Assembly (NCBI RefSeq): GCF_009663685.2
Contig: NZ_RCOG02000028.1
Location: forward strand, 27,990-91,989
Source: Cupriavidus sp. U2
Lineage (GTDB): Bacteria; Pseudomonadota; Gammaproteobacteria; Burkholderiales; Burkholderiaceae
Reading direction: 5' to 3'
DNA: 64,000 nucleotides
Below are positions 17,449 to 27,359 of this stretch, piece after piece. A program made the translations under genes and the position numbers. Below the pieces are notes generated by a model that saw nothing but the letters and a program-made list of their open reading frames with translations, was not told the DNA's origin and made no database searches. The number at the start of each line of letters is the position of its first letter. Positions within the stretch are counted from its first letter, which is position 1.

Positions 17449-18651
17449 ATGAGCGACGCATTCATCGTTGACGCGATCCGTACCCCCGTCGGCCGTTACG
17501 GCGGCAGCCTGTCGGGCGTGCGCGCCGACGACCTGGGCGCGGTGCCGCTGAAAGCACTGATGGCACGCAATGCCGGCCTGGACTGGTCGGCCATCGACGA
17601 CGTGATCTACGGTAACGCCAACCAGGCGGGCGAAGACAACCGCAACGTGGCGCGCATGTCGTCGCTGCTGGCCGGCCTGCCGGAAGCCGTGCCGGGTTCG
17701 ACGATCAACCGCCTGTGCGGTTCGGGCATGGATGCCACGGGCACGGCAGCGCGCGCGCTCAAGTCGGGCGAGACCAACCTGATGATCTCGGGCGGCGTGG
17801 AAAGCATGAGCCGCGCTCCGTTCGTGATGGGCAAGGCCGCCTCGGCGTTCTCGCGCCAGGCTGAAATCTTCGACACCACCATCGGCTGGCGCTTCATCAA
17901 CCCGGCGATGCGTGCGGCCTACGGCGTGGACTCGATGCCCGAGACCGCCGAGAACGTGGCCACCGACTACAAGATCAGCCGCGAAGACCAGGACCTGATG
18001 GCGCTGCGCAGCCAGGAAAAGGCATCGCGCGCCCAGGCCGACGGCACGCTGGCCCAGGAAATCACCGCCGTCACGATTCCGCAAAAGAAGGGCGACGCGA
18101 TCGTGGTCGACCGTGACGAGCACCCGCGCGCCACCAGCATGGAAGCGCTGGCCAAGCTGCGCGGCGTGGTGCGCCCGGACGGCACCGTGACCGCCGGCAA
18201 TGCATCGGGCGTGAACGACGGCGCCTGCGCCATCCTGCTGGCGAGCGAAGCCGGCCTGAAGCAGCACAACCTGAAGCCGCGCGCTCGCATCGTGGGCATG
18301 GCCACGGCCGGCGTGGCACCGCGCGTGATGGGCATCGGCCCGGCACCGGCCACGCAGAAGCTGATGAAGCAACTGGGCATGTCGCTGGACCAGATCGACG
18401 TGATCGAACTGAACGAAGCGTTCGCCGCGCAAGGCCTGGCCGTGCTGCGCCAGCTGGGCATTGCAGACGACGACAAGCGCGTGAACCCGAACGGCGGCGC
18501 GATTGCACTGGGCCACCCGCTGGGCATGAGCGGCGCGCGTCTGGTGACGACGGCGCTGTACCAGCTAGAGCGCACCAATGGCCGCTTCGCGCTGTGCACG
18601 ATGTGCATCGGCGTGGGTCAGGGCATAGCGATGGTCATTGAACGAATGTAA
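17449..18651 (+). CDS. Acetyl-CoA acyltransferase (thiolase), beta-ketoadipyl-CoA thiolase type
   Basis: 400 residues from MSDAFIVDAIRTPVGRYGG. Active-site Cys in NRLCGSGMDATG, His in GGAIALGHPLGMSGAR, second Cys in CTMCIGVGQG. The length and the N-terminal sequence match the PcaF/PaaJ group that cleaves 3-oxoadipyl-CoA to succinyl-CoA and acetyl-CoA, but a broader beta-oxidation thiolase role is also possible. The frame is open 16 codons further upstream; I chose ATG 17449 because of GAGG 8-11 bases before it and the family start. The transposon end begins 56 bp after its stop. Confidence 0.92.
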   Translation: MSDAFIVDAIRTPVGRYGGSLSGVRADDLGAVPLKALMARNAGLDWSAIDDVIYGNANQAGEDNRNVARMSSLLAGLPEAVPGSTINRLCGSGMDATGTAARALKSGETNLMISGGVESMSRAPFVMGKAASAFSRQAEIFDTTIGWRFINPAMRAAYGVDSMPETAENVATDYKISREDQDLMALRSQEKASRAQADGTLAQEITAVTIPQKKGDAIVVDRDEHPRATSMEALAKLRGVVRPDGTVTAGNASGVNDGACAILLASEAGLKQHNLKPRARIVGMATAGVAPRVMGIGPAPATQKLMKQLGMSLDQIDVIELNEAFAAQGLAVLRQLGIADDDKRVNPNGGAIALGHPLGMSGARLVTTALYQLERTNGRFALCTMCIGVGQGIAMVIERM

Positions 18652-18707
18652 CGCGTCTCCAAGCGCAGCGACGGAGCTGCGTCACGGGCTCTTGCTGAGT
18701 GTACTTA

Positions 18708-18753
18708 GAGGGTCGGCCGGAATTCGTGAAATTTTCGCCAAAGTGATCTTAAG
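18708..18753 (+). repeat. Left terminal inverted repeat of the transposon
   Basis: 46 bp from GAGGGTCGG to CTTAAG. The first 37 bp are identical to the right end read inward, then three mismatches, then CTTAAG again identical. Similarity continues about 16 bp further inward (TAT, TGATCCGAAA) beyond the canonical repeat. Confidence 0.9.
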
Positions 18754-19082
18754 TATTTGATCCGAAATGAGAAAGCCATTCTCCACCTCGGGCCAAGGTG
18801 CCGTTCCCTAGTCTTACTTCGCCTAATCTGACGGTGTGGGTATCGTGAAAATCCGCCACACCTCCACATCTCAGCTAACCCGATAATTGGAAAGGAAACT
18901 TCGGTTCCGATGCGCGCTAGCGGGGCAGACGCCGGTGGCTGTCAAGGCAGGGCGGCGTAGCAACTTTGCCGCCGACACCAAGAGCCGAGCAGTGCAGCGC
19001 TAGAGTGGCCGTAGTAGCAGCAGCGCGTTCTTGGTAATCCCATCAAGCTCTGTACATTGTGGGGATTCGACATCAAAATATT
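18754..19082. other. Non-coding subterminal region of the transposon
   Basis: 329 bp between the left repeat and the end of the REC-EAL gene. I see no gene here. It likely contains the 3' end of the kinase/REC-EAL transcript. Confidence 0.4.
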
Positions 19083-20318
19083 TCAAGATCCACTCTCATC
19101 CGGACGAAGGTGAGCATGCTGTTTAGTGCTCCATAATTCGGCCCAAGATTGGACTTGCTCTGCTGGCATGGGCTTGGCGACAAAATACCCTTGTGCAACG
19201 TCACACCCTATAGCTCCCACGTAGTCCCAGTCTGCCTGATCCTCTACACCTTCGGCAACGATGCGCAGGCCGAGTCGGTGAGCCAGAGATACTGTAGCCT
19301 CTATGATTGATTGGGAAATCGCTTTGCCTTCATGGCCGGCATTACGCACGAAACTTCGATCTAATTTAAGTTCAGTGAAAGGGATATCTCTTAATTTGGT
19401 CAAAGTCGAATGACCAGTGCCGAAATCGTCAATTGACAGGGTTACCCCCATGAGCTTAAGTCGGGCCAGCACTTCAAGCGATACAATCGGGTTAGCCATT
19501 ATCTGCGATTCGGTAAGCTCGATCGTCAAACATGAGATATCAGCTCCTGCCGCGGCGGCATCCTCCAAGTCATCAAGAAATCCGAATGTGCTAAGGCTTT
19601 CCATCTGCACGTTCAGTGCAATCGGCAAGTCGAAATCCAAGTCCTGCCAGCTTTTCGCCTGAAGGAGCACTTGGGCAAGCATCGACTTGTCCAGTAATCT
19701 GGCATGGCCATGAGCCTCAACAGCATTCATAAATTGCGAGGCTGGCAAAACGCCACCGTGTGAGTGCTTCCATCGTGCCAGCGCCTCAACGCCAACCAGC
19801 GTCGCATTCGCCAAGTCGACCTTTGGCTGGTAATACGCGACAATTTCAGACTCTTCAATCGCGGCCTCCAGATCTGCACTTGTAAAGCGGGGTGCTGGTA
19901 TCTTGGGCGGACGCCAGGCAGGCCCAAGCCTTCTATCGCGCAGGACCCTCTCCAACGACGCCTTAGTAACCGGCTTTGGCAAGCTGGCGATAACCTGTAG
20001 TCCGTGCAATTTGGCAAGCTGCTCCGCAGTCTGGAGAATTCCCGCGCCTTCACCGCTGACCAGTAACAGGGCACCGGTATAACCGGCGGCGGAAAGGTGG
20101 CGGAGGAATTCGATGCCGTCCATTTCGGGCATCTGCAGATCTGCGATCACTAACCGAAATGCACGTGGCTCTTTTTGGATCAGCGCGAGGGCACCATTGG
20201 CCCGTTCAAATGTAGTAACCTTGTCGTAACCAATCTGCTCAAGCTGCCGGCTCAGCAGTCTGAGGCTGAATACATCATCGTCAATAAGAGCAACTTCCGC
20301 GGCAAGCGTGGTTTTCAT
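19083..20318 (-). CDS. Response regulator with EAL domain (c-di-GMP phosphodiesterase)
   Basis: 411 residues. Receiver domain 1-125 with phospho-acceptor D60 in LVIADLQMPEMDG and conserved Lys in LPKP. EAL domain about 145-395 with all main catalytic elements visible: VEALARW, ALNVQ, IELTES, DDFGTGHSTL, LKLDRSF, AEGVEDQ, QGYFVAKP. It should therefore hydrolyse c-di-GMP when phosphorylated. Its ATG overlaps the stop of the hybrid kinase gene by 4 bp, so the two are translated together and the kinase with its Hpt domain is the natural phospho-donor. Transposon cargo. Confidence 0.93.
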   Translation of the reverse strand: MKTTLAAEVALIDDDVFSLRLLSRQLEQIGYDKVTTFERANGALALIQKEPRAFRLVIADLQMPEMDGIEFLRHLSAAGYTGALLLVSGEGAGILQTAEQLAKLHGLQVIASLPKPVTKASLERVLRDRRLGPAWRPPKIPAPRFTSADLEAAIEESEIVAYYQPKVDLANATLVGVEALARWKHSHGGVLPASQFMNAVEAHGHARLLDKSMLAQVLLQAKSWQDLDFDLPIALNVQMESLSTFGFLDDLEDAAAAGADISCLTIELTESQIMANPIVSLEVLARLKLMGVTLSIDDFGTGHSTLTKLRDIPFTELKLDRSFVRNAGHEGKAISQSIIEATVSLAHRLGLRIVAEGVEDQADWDYVGAIGCDVAQGYFVAKPMPAEQVQSWAELWSTKQHAHLRPDESGS

Positions 20319-23300
20319 TGTAAGTTCCTTCCTTCGGCTATCGCTATGCTAGCCTGAATCTCGTGCTGCAATGTTGAAAGTGCATGCGTAACTCGTAATG
20401 CCTCGTCCTCGAACGATGCAAGAAGCTCGCCCAAGTCCAAATCCTCCTTGCAGGCGCGCTCTATTTGCGTGCAAAGCTCGCCCAAGGACAAAGCGCCAAC
20501 CGATCGCGAGGAGGACTTCAACCGGTGAGAGAGGTAGCTGGCCTCGTTGCGGTTATCGTTTCTCAGTGCCTGATGCAGTCTGGGCTGCATCTCTCGCAGT
20601 TGTTCAGCATAGGCAGATAGCAATTCAGAAACGACCTGGGGATCGTCGCCGATCATCTCATGAAGAACAGACACATTCATGGAGCGGTCGTACCCTCTTT
20701 GCTCTTCCTGAGTCAGTACAGCGCCCCGTGACGCAGGCTTAAGCCATCGTTCGAGAGCGGCTTTCAAGCTATTGAGATGCAGTGGTTTGGTCAGGTAGTC
20801 GTCCATGCCTGCCGCTAAGGCACGTTGTTTCTCGCCAAGCATGGCATTGGCTGTCAGTGCCACAATTGGCGTCTCCCCGCCATTGCCCTCGGCATCCCGG
20901 ATCGCCCCAACTAGCGCGTAGCCGTCCATGATTGGCATGTGTATATCGGTCAGGATCAGTCCATAGTGGGACCGTCGCCACTCCTCAATCGCTTCGGCAC
21001 CGTTGTTCACCAATTTGGCTTGGTAACCGAGAAGCTCCAATTGAGCACATATCACTTTCTGGTTGATAGGATCGTCTTCAACAACCAGGATCTTGCTAGA
21101 TTCGGCGGCCGATGTCCGATGGTGTTTGGCGGTCATTTCATCGCGCTTGGCAGCAGCGGGTGCTATCGGGAACGAAAGCATCGCTGAAAAGGCCGAACCG
21201 ATCCCGACCTCACTTGTCACCGAGATCTGTCCGCCCATGGCTCTGACTAAACGCTGACAGATCGCCAAGCCCAGGCCTGTACCGCCGTAGCGCCGCGTGG
21301 TCGACGCTTCGGCCTGCGTAAACGGCTCGAACAGATGAGGAATCGCATCGCCTGCGATGCCGATGCCGTTGTCCGTCACAGAGAAAGTGATGGTTTGCGC
21401 GGCAGGTTCTCCTTCGCTGGCTCCAATAACATCGACGCTGATCTCTACAGATCCCGCTACCGTCGGTCGGCCGGTCGAAAACTTGATGGCGTTGCCGACC
21501 AGGTTATACAGCACCTGACGCAAGCGCGTTTCGTCTGCAAGTACCCATTCAGCCACGTTGTCTGAGACACCACAATGCAGACTGACATCTGCTGCATTGG
21601 CCACAGGAAGCAGGGCAAGATACACTCCCTCCACGACTTGACGCGGTGACACGGGGTTGCTTTCAATTTCCATTCGCCCCGCTTCAATCTTGGAGAAATC
21701 GAGGATGTCATCAATGAGACGAAGCAGCGTTGCAGCAGACTGGCGGATCGTCGAAGCGATATCGGATTGATTCTCGCTTAGCCCACTGCGACTTAACACC
21801 TCGATCATGCCGACCACTCCATTCATTGGTGTCCGAATTTCATGGCTCATGGTCGCTAGGAAGGCGCTCTTCGCTCGCGACGCGGACTCTGCCTCGGCTT
21901 TGGCGAGCAACATCTGGTCACGCGCGGCGCGGATGTCGGTGACGTCACGCGCAATCGCATAAATATACCCATCCGGTTCTCGTACTGCATTCCAGGCCAG
22001 CCAACGATATGTGCCATCCTTGCAGACGTAGCGGTTCTCAAAATGCTCAGCTAGCACTCCGACATTGCTCGAGGCCACAATCTCAAAGGTTCGCGGGCGG
22101 TCTTCCGGATGGACGAAATTAATATAGGGCTGGCGGGCAATTTCGTCAGATGTCCACCCCAGAACTTGGGTAAAGGCACGGTTCACACGTTTTAGATAAC
22201 CGTCTTCGCTCGCGATGCACTGCAAGTCTATCGATAGTTCGAAAAACCGATCCCGCTGGGTTTCGGCCATTCGGCGGGCACTTATATCCTGCAGGAGCAC
22301 CAGTGCTGAAGATTCACCGTCCCAGTCATAAGGCACCGCTGTTACCTCACATTCCAGTAAGGAGCCGTCAAGGCGTATCCAACGCTCCGCGGTGGTTGGC
22401 ACACTGATGCGCTGCTTGCGTAGCAAACTAATGCGTGATTTGACCAGGTCACGGTCCGTGCAATGGACTAGTTCGAGGATGTTTCGATCCAGCAGTGCAT
22501 CAACGGAAGACGCCCTGAGCATACTGACGGCCATTGGGTTGGCGTAGCAGATCTTGTCGTTGCGTTGCACGATGACGGCATAGGGCAAAAACTCGATGAG
22601 TCTGCGATAACGATCCTCGCTTGCTTGAAGGGCCTTCTCCGCAGCACGTTCGACGCTGACATCGCGCATCACCAGCACGGTGCCCTGGAAAACCCCGGCA
22701 TCATTGCGCAGAGGCGCCGCGCCAAGAATGATGTCAACTGGTGTCCCTCTTGCTGCGCCATGCAGCGTCAAGTCTGAGCGGTTAAGCGGTAGCCCGGTGC
22801 GCGAGACCTCGCTGACGGGATCCACGAAGGTCCCACCATCGTCTGCGCATGTCAAACGCAGTACTTCGGTCACCTGTCTGCCTACCGCCTCGCCCCATCC
22901 CAGACCGATGAGTTGGCTGGCCATGCCGTTTATACGCTTCACGTTTCCCACTGCGTCCGTGGAAATGACCGCATCGCTGATGGCATGCAATGTGATGTGA
23001 AGATCCCGCTCGCTTTCCTGTAAATCGGCGTGGCTGGTGATATCGCGGATGAGCAGCAACGTTCCGCCATCACGGCGCGAATCGACCTGGATTTCATACA
23101 CAACAGTCGTTTGATCGGCGATAGGGAAAATCAGTGTTTGTTTTTCTTCTCCTTGCAGAGCCTCGCAAAGCGACTGTACCTTGGATGTTCGATCGAGGCT
23201 GCCGTCATGCCGAAAGAGCGTTTTGGCAACGCTCTCAATTCGAGTCCCTATCAGTTCTGCCCGGCTAGCCTCTAGAAGCAGCAGCGCATGGCTATTGAGG

Positions 23301-24619
23301 CCGTCGACGCACCCGCCCCTGTCAAATCCCATTGCCGGATAGGGAATCGCCTGGAAAAGTGCATCAATGCGCTCAGCCTTTCCCATTTCACGGTCTCTGG
23401 CGGCGTTTGCGGCGAGCGTGGCGCCGAGCATGCTATCCATCAGGGCGGTCTGCTTTGCACGGGCATATAAAATCAGCGCCGTCATCAAGATTCCTACGAT
23501 GAGCAGAAAGGTGCGTCGCGCACGATACCCGGCAAGGTACTCTGGTTCGGAGAGGCCAACTGCTACAGCGAGCGGGTAATCTTTGATCGATCGGAAGGCG
23601 ATGGCCTGGGTCGTACCGTCCACGAAACTGGGACCCCGAAAATTTCCAGCGGTGGAAGACGCCGCAAATGCCCGTCCTAAAGCGCTAGTTAATGGGATTT
23701 TCGCGCCGAAGTGCGAGTCCGGGTACGAGCGTTCTGCCCGTATGATGAAATCCCTTGCACCAAACACCAGTACCTGGCCATGTTCTCCCACTCTCAACTG
23801 ATCGAACAACTGTATCAGGTAGGCCGGGTCCAGGGAAACCACTACCACGCCGAGGAAATCGCCCTCACTGTCTTCAATTCGCTTGGATAACTGAATGGAT
23901 GGTTTGCCGCTCGCGCGGCCAATGAGAGGCTCACTGATATACAAGCCGGATGCCGGAGCATTAACGTGCGCGCGAAAATGCGGCCTGTCACTAAGATCAA
24001 CTGGCTTGAATCCTGGGACGGTGGAGGCTCGCAAAATGCCACGCTGATCGATTACTGCAACTTGCAGAAATAGGCCTAACTGGACCGCTTTTGCCTGGAC
24101 ATAAGGGACCAAGGCTATATTAGGCCCAGATTTCAGCACTTCCTGCGTGACCATCCAGGCCAGTTGATCCGCTTGTCGCAGCACACGGGTTGTGTGTGCT
24201 GCTAAGAGATCGCTTAGTGCAGCAGCCCGTTCTTCAGCAGCATCCCGCTCCGAGTCCTGATCCCACATCATGGCCGACGCAAGGGCGACCCACAATGCCA
24301 GTACGAGCATCCCTCCCCGTCCTAGGGCTCTAAAGTGTTTCTTGTTTAACAATTGATCGTGTGGTCCGCTGGCGGACGGTCGGTGGTGCCAGACTGTTGG
24401 CAGTACTTTGAACTTTAGAGTGATTTTACTAACAATGCGTGGTGGTGACCAAAACGGTGCGGAGGGCAAAGCAGGACGGGGAGGAAGGGCATAAATCCAC
24501 TCCAATAGCCGCAAATGATGCAACCAAAAGCGTGCCATGAGCGGTGCCGCCCGCGGCCAGAGCAGTATCGCCAGCACCGTGGTGACGTTGAATGTGGCGT
24601 CGTTGTCACTGTGCAGCAC
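20315..24619 (-). CDS. Hybrid sensor histidine kinase (Cache-like sensor, multiple PAS, HisKA, HATPase, REC, Hpt)
   Basis: Up to 1434 residues. TM1 about 103-120 (GMLVLALWVALASAMMW), a periplasmic PDC/Cache-like sensor about 120-370, TM2 about 375-392 (FLLIVGILMTALILYARA), then about four PAS domains (430-910), HisKA with H926 (TMSHEIRTPMNGVVG), HATPase (VTDNGIGI, GGTGLGLAICQRL), REC with D1225 (LTDIHMPIMDGY) and C-terminal Hpt with H1365 (YLSHRLKSSS). The first about 85 residues are Pro/Trp-rich, do not look like a normal kinase N-terminus, and the region before the frame carries a PAS fragment, so translation may begin further in, nearer TM1 (for example the codons around 24,330). Phosphorelay end product is probably the REC-EAL protein. 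The ligand is unknown. Confidence 0.88.
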   Translation of the reverse strand: MLHSDNDATFNVTTVLAILLWPRAAPLMARFWLHHLRLLEWIYALPPRPALPSAPFWSPPRIVSKITLKFKVLPTVWHHRPSASGPHDQLLNKKHFRALGRGGMLVLALWVALASAMMWDQDSERDAAEERAAALSDLLAAHTTRVLRQADQLAWMVTQEVLKSGPNIALVPYVQAKAVQLGLFLQVAVIDQRGILRASTVPGFKPVDLSDRPHFRAHVNAPASGLYISEPLIGRASGKPSIQLSKRIEDSEGDFLGVVVVSLDPAYLIQLFDQLRVGEHGQVLVFGARDFIIRAERSYPDSHFGAKIPLTSALGRAFAASSTAGNFRGPSFVDGTTQAIAFRSIKDYPLAVAVGLSEPEYLAGYRARRTFLLIVGILMTALILYARAKQTALMDSMLGATLAANAARDREMGKAERIDALFQAIPYPAMGFDRGGCVDGLNSHALLLLEASRAELIGTRIESVAKTLFRHDGSLDRTSKVQSLCEALQGEEKQTLIFPIADQTTVVYEIQVDSRRDGGTLLLIRDITSHADLQESERDLHITLHAISDAVISTDAVGNVKRINGMASQLIGLGWGEAVGRQVTEVLRLTCADDGGTFVDPVSEVSRTGLPLNRSDLTLHGAARGTPVDIILGAAPLRNDAGVFQGTVLVMRDVSVERAAEKALQASEDRYRRLIEFLPYAVIVQRNDKICYANPMAVSMLRASSVDALLDRNILELVHCTDRDLVKSRISLLRKQRISVPTTAERWIRLDGSLLECEVTAVPYDWDGESSALVLLQDISARRMAETQRDRFFELSIDLQCIASEDGYLKRVNRAFTQVLGWTSDEIARQPYINFVHPEDRPRTFEIVASSNVGVLAEHFENRYVCKDGTYRWLAWNAVREPDGYIYAIARDVTDIRAARDQMLLAKAEAESASRAKSAFLATMSHEIRTPMNGVVGMIEVLSRSGLSENQSDIASTIRQSAATLLRLIDDILDFSKIEAGRMEIESNPVSPRQVVEGVYLALLPVANAADVSLHCGVSDNVAEWVLADETRLRQVLYNLVGNAIKFSTGRPTVAGSVEISVDVIGASEGEPAAQTITFSVTDNGIGIAGDAIPHLFEPFTQAEASTTRRYGGTGLGLAICQRLVRAMGGQISVTSEVGIGSAFSAMLSFPIAPAAAKRDEMTAKHHRTSAAESSKILVVEDDPINQKVICAQLELLGYQAKLVNNGAEAIEEWRRSHYGLILTDIHMPIMDGYALVGAIRDAEGNGGETPIVALTANAMLGEKQRALAAGMDDYLTKPLHLNSLKAALERWLKPASRGAVLTQEEQRGYDRSMNVSVLHEMIGDDPQVVSELLSAYAEQLREMQPRLHQALRNDNRNEASYLSHRLKSSSRSVGALSLGELCTQIERACKEDLDLGELLASFEDEALRVTHALSTLQHEIQASIAIAEGRNLQ

Positions 24620-25041
24620 GGCTTAGCCGCCATGGCGTCAATACTCTCGGCCTGCGCTGTGTGCGTTTGACCGGATGCGTGGCATAGTCCGCGTCGTCGC
24701 GATGAATACCCACCGCGCTTCCGCGCCGACGTTCCAATTGGTCACAATACCCGCCGGCGAAAACATGAAAATCGCGTCGTCAGTGACGCCCTGAACCAGA
24801 ATCCGGAACTGCCCCTCTGTTTCGCGGGTGCCGACCTGGCTAGTGTCTTCTCTACATGTTTGCGCCTACAAGTCCCCCGAAGACTCAGTTCCGGTTTGAC
24901 GCTTCGGAGAGTTGAACTGTCCCACTAAACTGCCTGTGTGGTGCAATGTGCATCTACGAGCGCCAGGTTACCGGTAGCGGAACTGTTTCTTGGTAAGTCT
25001 TCGAACTACAGCTTCATTCTTAAGCCCATCGACCGATGTCC
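24620..25041. other. Intergenic region of the transposon with a PAS-domain remnant
   Basis: 422 bp. No intact gene, but the minus strand carries the PAS fragment described separately. Otherwise only non-coding sequence between the cupin gene stop and the kinase start. Confidence 0.5.
24700..24875 (-). pseudogene. PAS-domain gene fragment
   Basis: Read on the minus strand, one frame gives QFRILVQGVTDDAIFMFSPA followed by GIVTNWNVGAEA. This is the typical first half of a PAS sensory domain. It has no start and breaks up after about 55 codons. It lies immediately upstream of the hybrid kinase on the same strand. I infer either a remnant of another sensor gene or an older, longer N-terminal part of the kinase region. 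Boundaries are approximate. Confidence 0.55.
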
Positions 25042-25620
25042 CTATGCATCGTCGCCTGCCGTTGCGTGGCCCATTTGCACGGTGTGGAACCGCGACTCCG
25101 CTTCGCGGAACAGCAACTTAACCTTGTCGACGTCCCAGGGCCGTTCGGCCAAGGTCTCATGATCCCACTGACTGCGGGGCTCGGTCGGATGGAAGAAGTC
25201 ACCACCATAGACGTGGATGGCGCACGTCATCTTGCCGATCGGATTCAGCACAGAATGGATCGCCTCCCGGTCGAGCACAGCGACGTCGCCCACTCCAAGA
25301 GATCTAGCTGTCGTTGCCTCGATACCCGATGCCGTCCGCCGCCAGAAGACATTATCCTCGCGTCCCGCATAGATGCCCACTGCCGAGAACATCCGGTGAT
25401 TGTGGGGCATGAGGCTCATGCACGGTGCCCAGACGAAATTGATGACCGTGACCTCGGGCGAGGTGTAGAGCGGTAAGAGGCCGGCGTGTTCCGGCTCGCC
25501 GAGCCCGGCGAAGATACCGGCGCCGTCGGCAACAGCTTCTGCCACCACCTCGCGCACGGCCTGCGAGCCTTCGGCGACGGCCTTGACGCAATCCTCGATG
25601 AAGCGGTCCTTATCGAACAC
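25042..25620 (-). CDS. Cupin, cysteine-dioxygenase-like (COG5553-type metal-dependent protein)
   Basis: 192 residues from a GTG start with a perfect AGGAGG 8 bases upstream; the frame is open a further 58 codons but that part has no family resemblance. Cupin metal ligands appear in MPHNHRMFSAVGIYAGRED and in the later DREAIHSVLNPIGKMTCAIH. The general family covers thiol dioxygenases such as cysteine and 3-mercaptopropionate dioxygenases and many uncharacterised proteins. Transposon cargo. The substrate cannot be assigned. Confidence 0.75.
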   Translation of the reverse strand: MFDKDRFIEDCVKAVAEGSQAVREVVAEAVADGAGIFAGLGEPEHAGLLPLYTSPEVTVINFVWAPCMSLMPHNHRMFSAVGIYAGREDNVFWRRTASGIEATTARSLGVGDVAVLDREAIHSVLNPIGKMTCAIHVYGGDFFHPTEPRSQWDHETLAERPWDVDKVKLLFREAESRFHTVQMGHATAGDDA

Positions 25621-26174
25621 GATCCTAACCTCCTGCGCTGAGTTTTTGGTCCGAGATCGTCCCGCATTCGAACCGCGCGCTCGGAGCGGAATGATGGCAT
25701 TCCCGCGTTCGTCGATCGGGTACGCATATTTGAAAAAGGCGGCCGGGAGCCGTTCCTGTCCTCCAGGAGGGCGACAGCCAAGGCCGAGTTGCAAGAGCAG
25801 GCCGGCGGACAGGTTTCGGAGCCCTGCCTTTGCTCGAACGACTGGGATGCCAGGCCAGCGAACGACAACTCTTGGCTGGGAAGCGGCCTTCGAGGTTCGA
25901 AGTGGCCATCGATCTGCGACGACACAAGTCCCGGGTCATGCTCGCAGTATAGATGTGCGGGGAGACCAATGGGTTCCGACATGAGCTTTGGCGCGCCGTG
26001 ATCGATGAGCGCCGCATTGGGGCAACGGCGGTGCGTACGCCTGTAGGTAGTCGCGCAAGCGCGGCGCTTTGGGCAGTGCGCATGGCGGCGGCGCCCTCCA
26101 GCGCAAACCGGCGAGGCCGATCCATTCGAGGCCGATGGTCCGAGCGATTCACGAACGCCAGGGCCAATACGCGC
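25621..26174. other. 554-bp region without recognised gene inside the transposon
   Basis: Lies between the tnpS stop and the cupin start. Several frames are open because of high GC content but none gives a protein I recognise. It may hold the cupin promoter, and may be a cargo junction of the element. Confidence 0.35.
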
Positions 26175-27359
26175 CTACTGTGGCGGGGCGGGCGCGGTGG
26201 GTGGTTGAGCTTGTTGCTCGCCCACGGTGTGCGCATGCCGCCGGTCGTCCTCGGCGTGCAGGTAGATGCCGGTCGTCTCGATCGAGGCGTGCCGCAGGTT
26301 CTTCTGAATAAAGCGGATATCGGTACCCGCGTCGGCCTGGTGCGAAGCCGCGGAATGGCGCAGCCAGTGCGTCGAGGCACGCGCCAGCGTCGCCGCGCCG
26401 GCCGGATCGCTCGCCTCCAACACGGCGGCCGCCCGCCGGAACACTTCCTTCGCGATCAGATAGACCGCCGTCGGCGTGAGGTGCCGCTGCGCGTCCCCGG
26501 CGACGCTCAGGATGGCCGGGCTCAGGTCACCGGGCCCCGGCATCGGCGGCAGGCCGTGGAACGCGCGATAGCGAGCAAACTCGGCCATCAACGCGTCGCT
26601 CACTGGTACCTCGCCCTCGGCGCCGCCCTTGCCGACAACGTACAGCCACCAGCGCCCGCGCCGCTGGACAAAGTCGGCTGCCTTCGCGTGGGCGGCTTCG
26701 CTCGCGCGCAGCGCCGTATGGTAGAGGAAGCGCATCACCCAGCGGCTGCGCTCGTAATGCTGGCACTCGCGCGGCGTGCCCTGCGGCCAGCCCTCCATCG
26801 ACGCGAGCACCACCTGCCACAGCGCATGATCGAGATAGCGCTCGACGCGTCGCGCGCGCGAGCCACGCGTTGAACGGCTGCGGCGCAGGGCAAGCGGATT
26901 GCCTGCGAGGTAGCCGGCCGTGACAAGGTAGTCCAACAGACCCGAGAGGATGCCGAGCGCTTGACGGCGGCTGCCCTCGGCGAGCGGCCCCCCGAACAGG
27001 CGCCGAGCGCCGCCGCGGCGCGGCAGCGCCGGGTCGATCCAGTCCGCCGTTGGCGCGGCAAGGAAACGTTCGTACAGGAGGAAATCCTCGCGCGTGAGGC
27101 TAGAGAGCGGCTTGCCCAACGTGCGCGTTGCCCAGATGAGCAGCCGTACTACTTCCTTTCGGTAGCTGCGCAGCGTGTGCGGCGAGCTGGCGTACTCGGC
27201 AAGCCACAGGCGTACGGCCTCGATATCGGTGTCGGCGGCGATCTGGCGGTGGCCGCCGCGCGCGCGGTTGGTACCGTCATGGCCGTCGAGTGCGGCGGGC
27301 AGCGCGACGAGCAGAAGCGATTCGGGGGCTGGGGCAGGCAGGTTCATGGGGTTCCGCAT
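26175..27359 (-). CDS. tnpS: Cointegrate-resolving tyrosine recombinase TnpS
   Basis: 394 residues. N-terminal SAM-like DNA-binding domain (SSPHTLRSYRKEVVRLLIWA), C-terminal catalytic domain with first Arg in FLYHTALRASEA, HWLRHSAASHQAD carrying the His and second Arg, GKGGAEGEVPV beta-hairpin, and nucleophile Y366 in TTGIYLHAEDD. In Tn4651-type elements TnpS, with TnpT, resolves cointegrates at the site lying between the two divergent genes; here the arrangement is the same. It is longer than the Tn4651 protein because of N- and C-terminal extensions. A second in-frame ATG lies four codons in. Confidence 0.87.
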   Translation of the reverse strand: MRNPMNLPAPAPESLLLVALPAALDGHDGTNRARGGHRQIAADTDIEAVRLWLAEYASSPHTLRSYRKEVVRLLIWATRTLGKPLSSLTREDFLLYERFLAAPTADWIDPALPRRGGARRLFGGPLAEGSRRQALGILSGLLDYLVTAGYLAGNPLALRRSRSTRGSRARRVERYLDHALWQVVLASMEGWPQGTPRECQHYERSRWVMRFLYHTALRASEAAHAKAADFVQRRGRWWLYVVGKGGAEGEVPVSDALMAEFARYRAFHGLPPMPGPGDLSPAILSVAGDAQRHLTPTAVYLIAKEVFRRAAAVLEASDPAGAATLARASTHWLRHSAASHQADAGTDIRFIQKNLRHASIETTGIYLHAEDDRRHAHTVGEQQAQPPTAPAPPQ

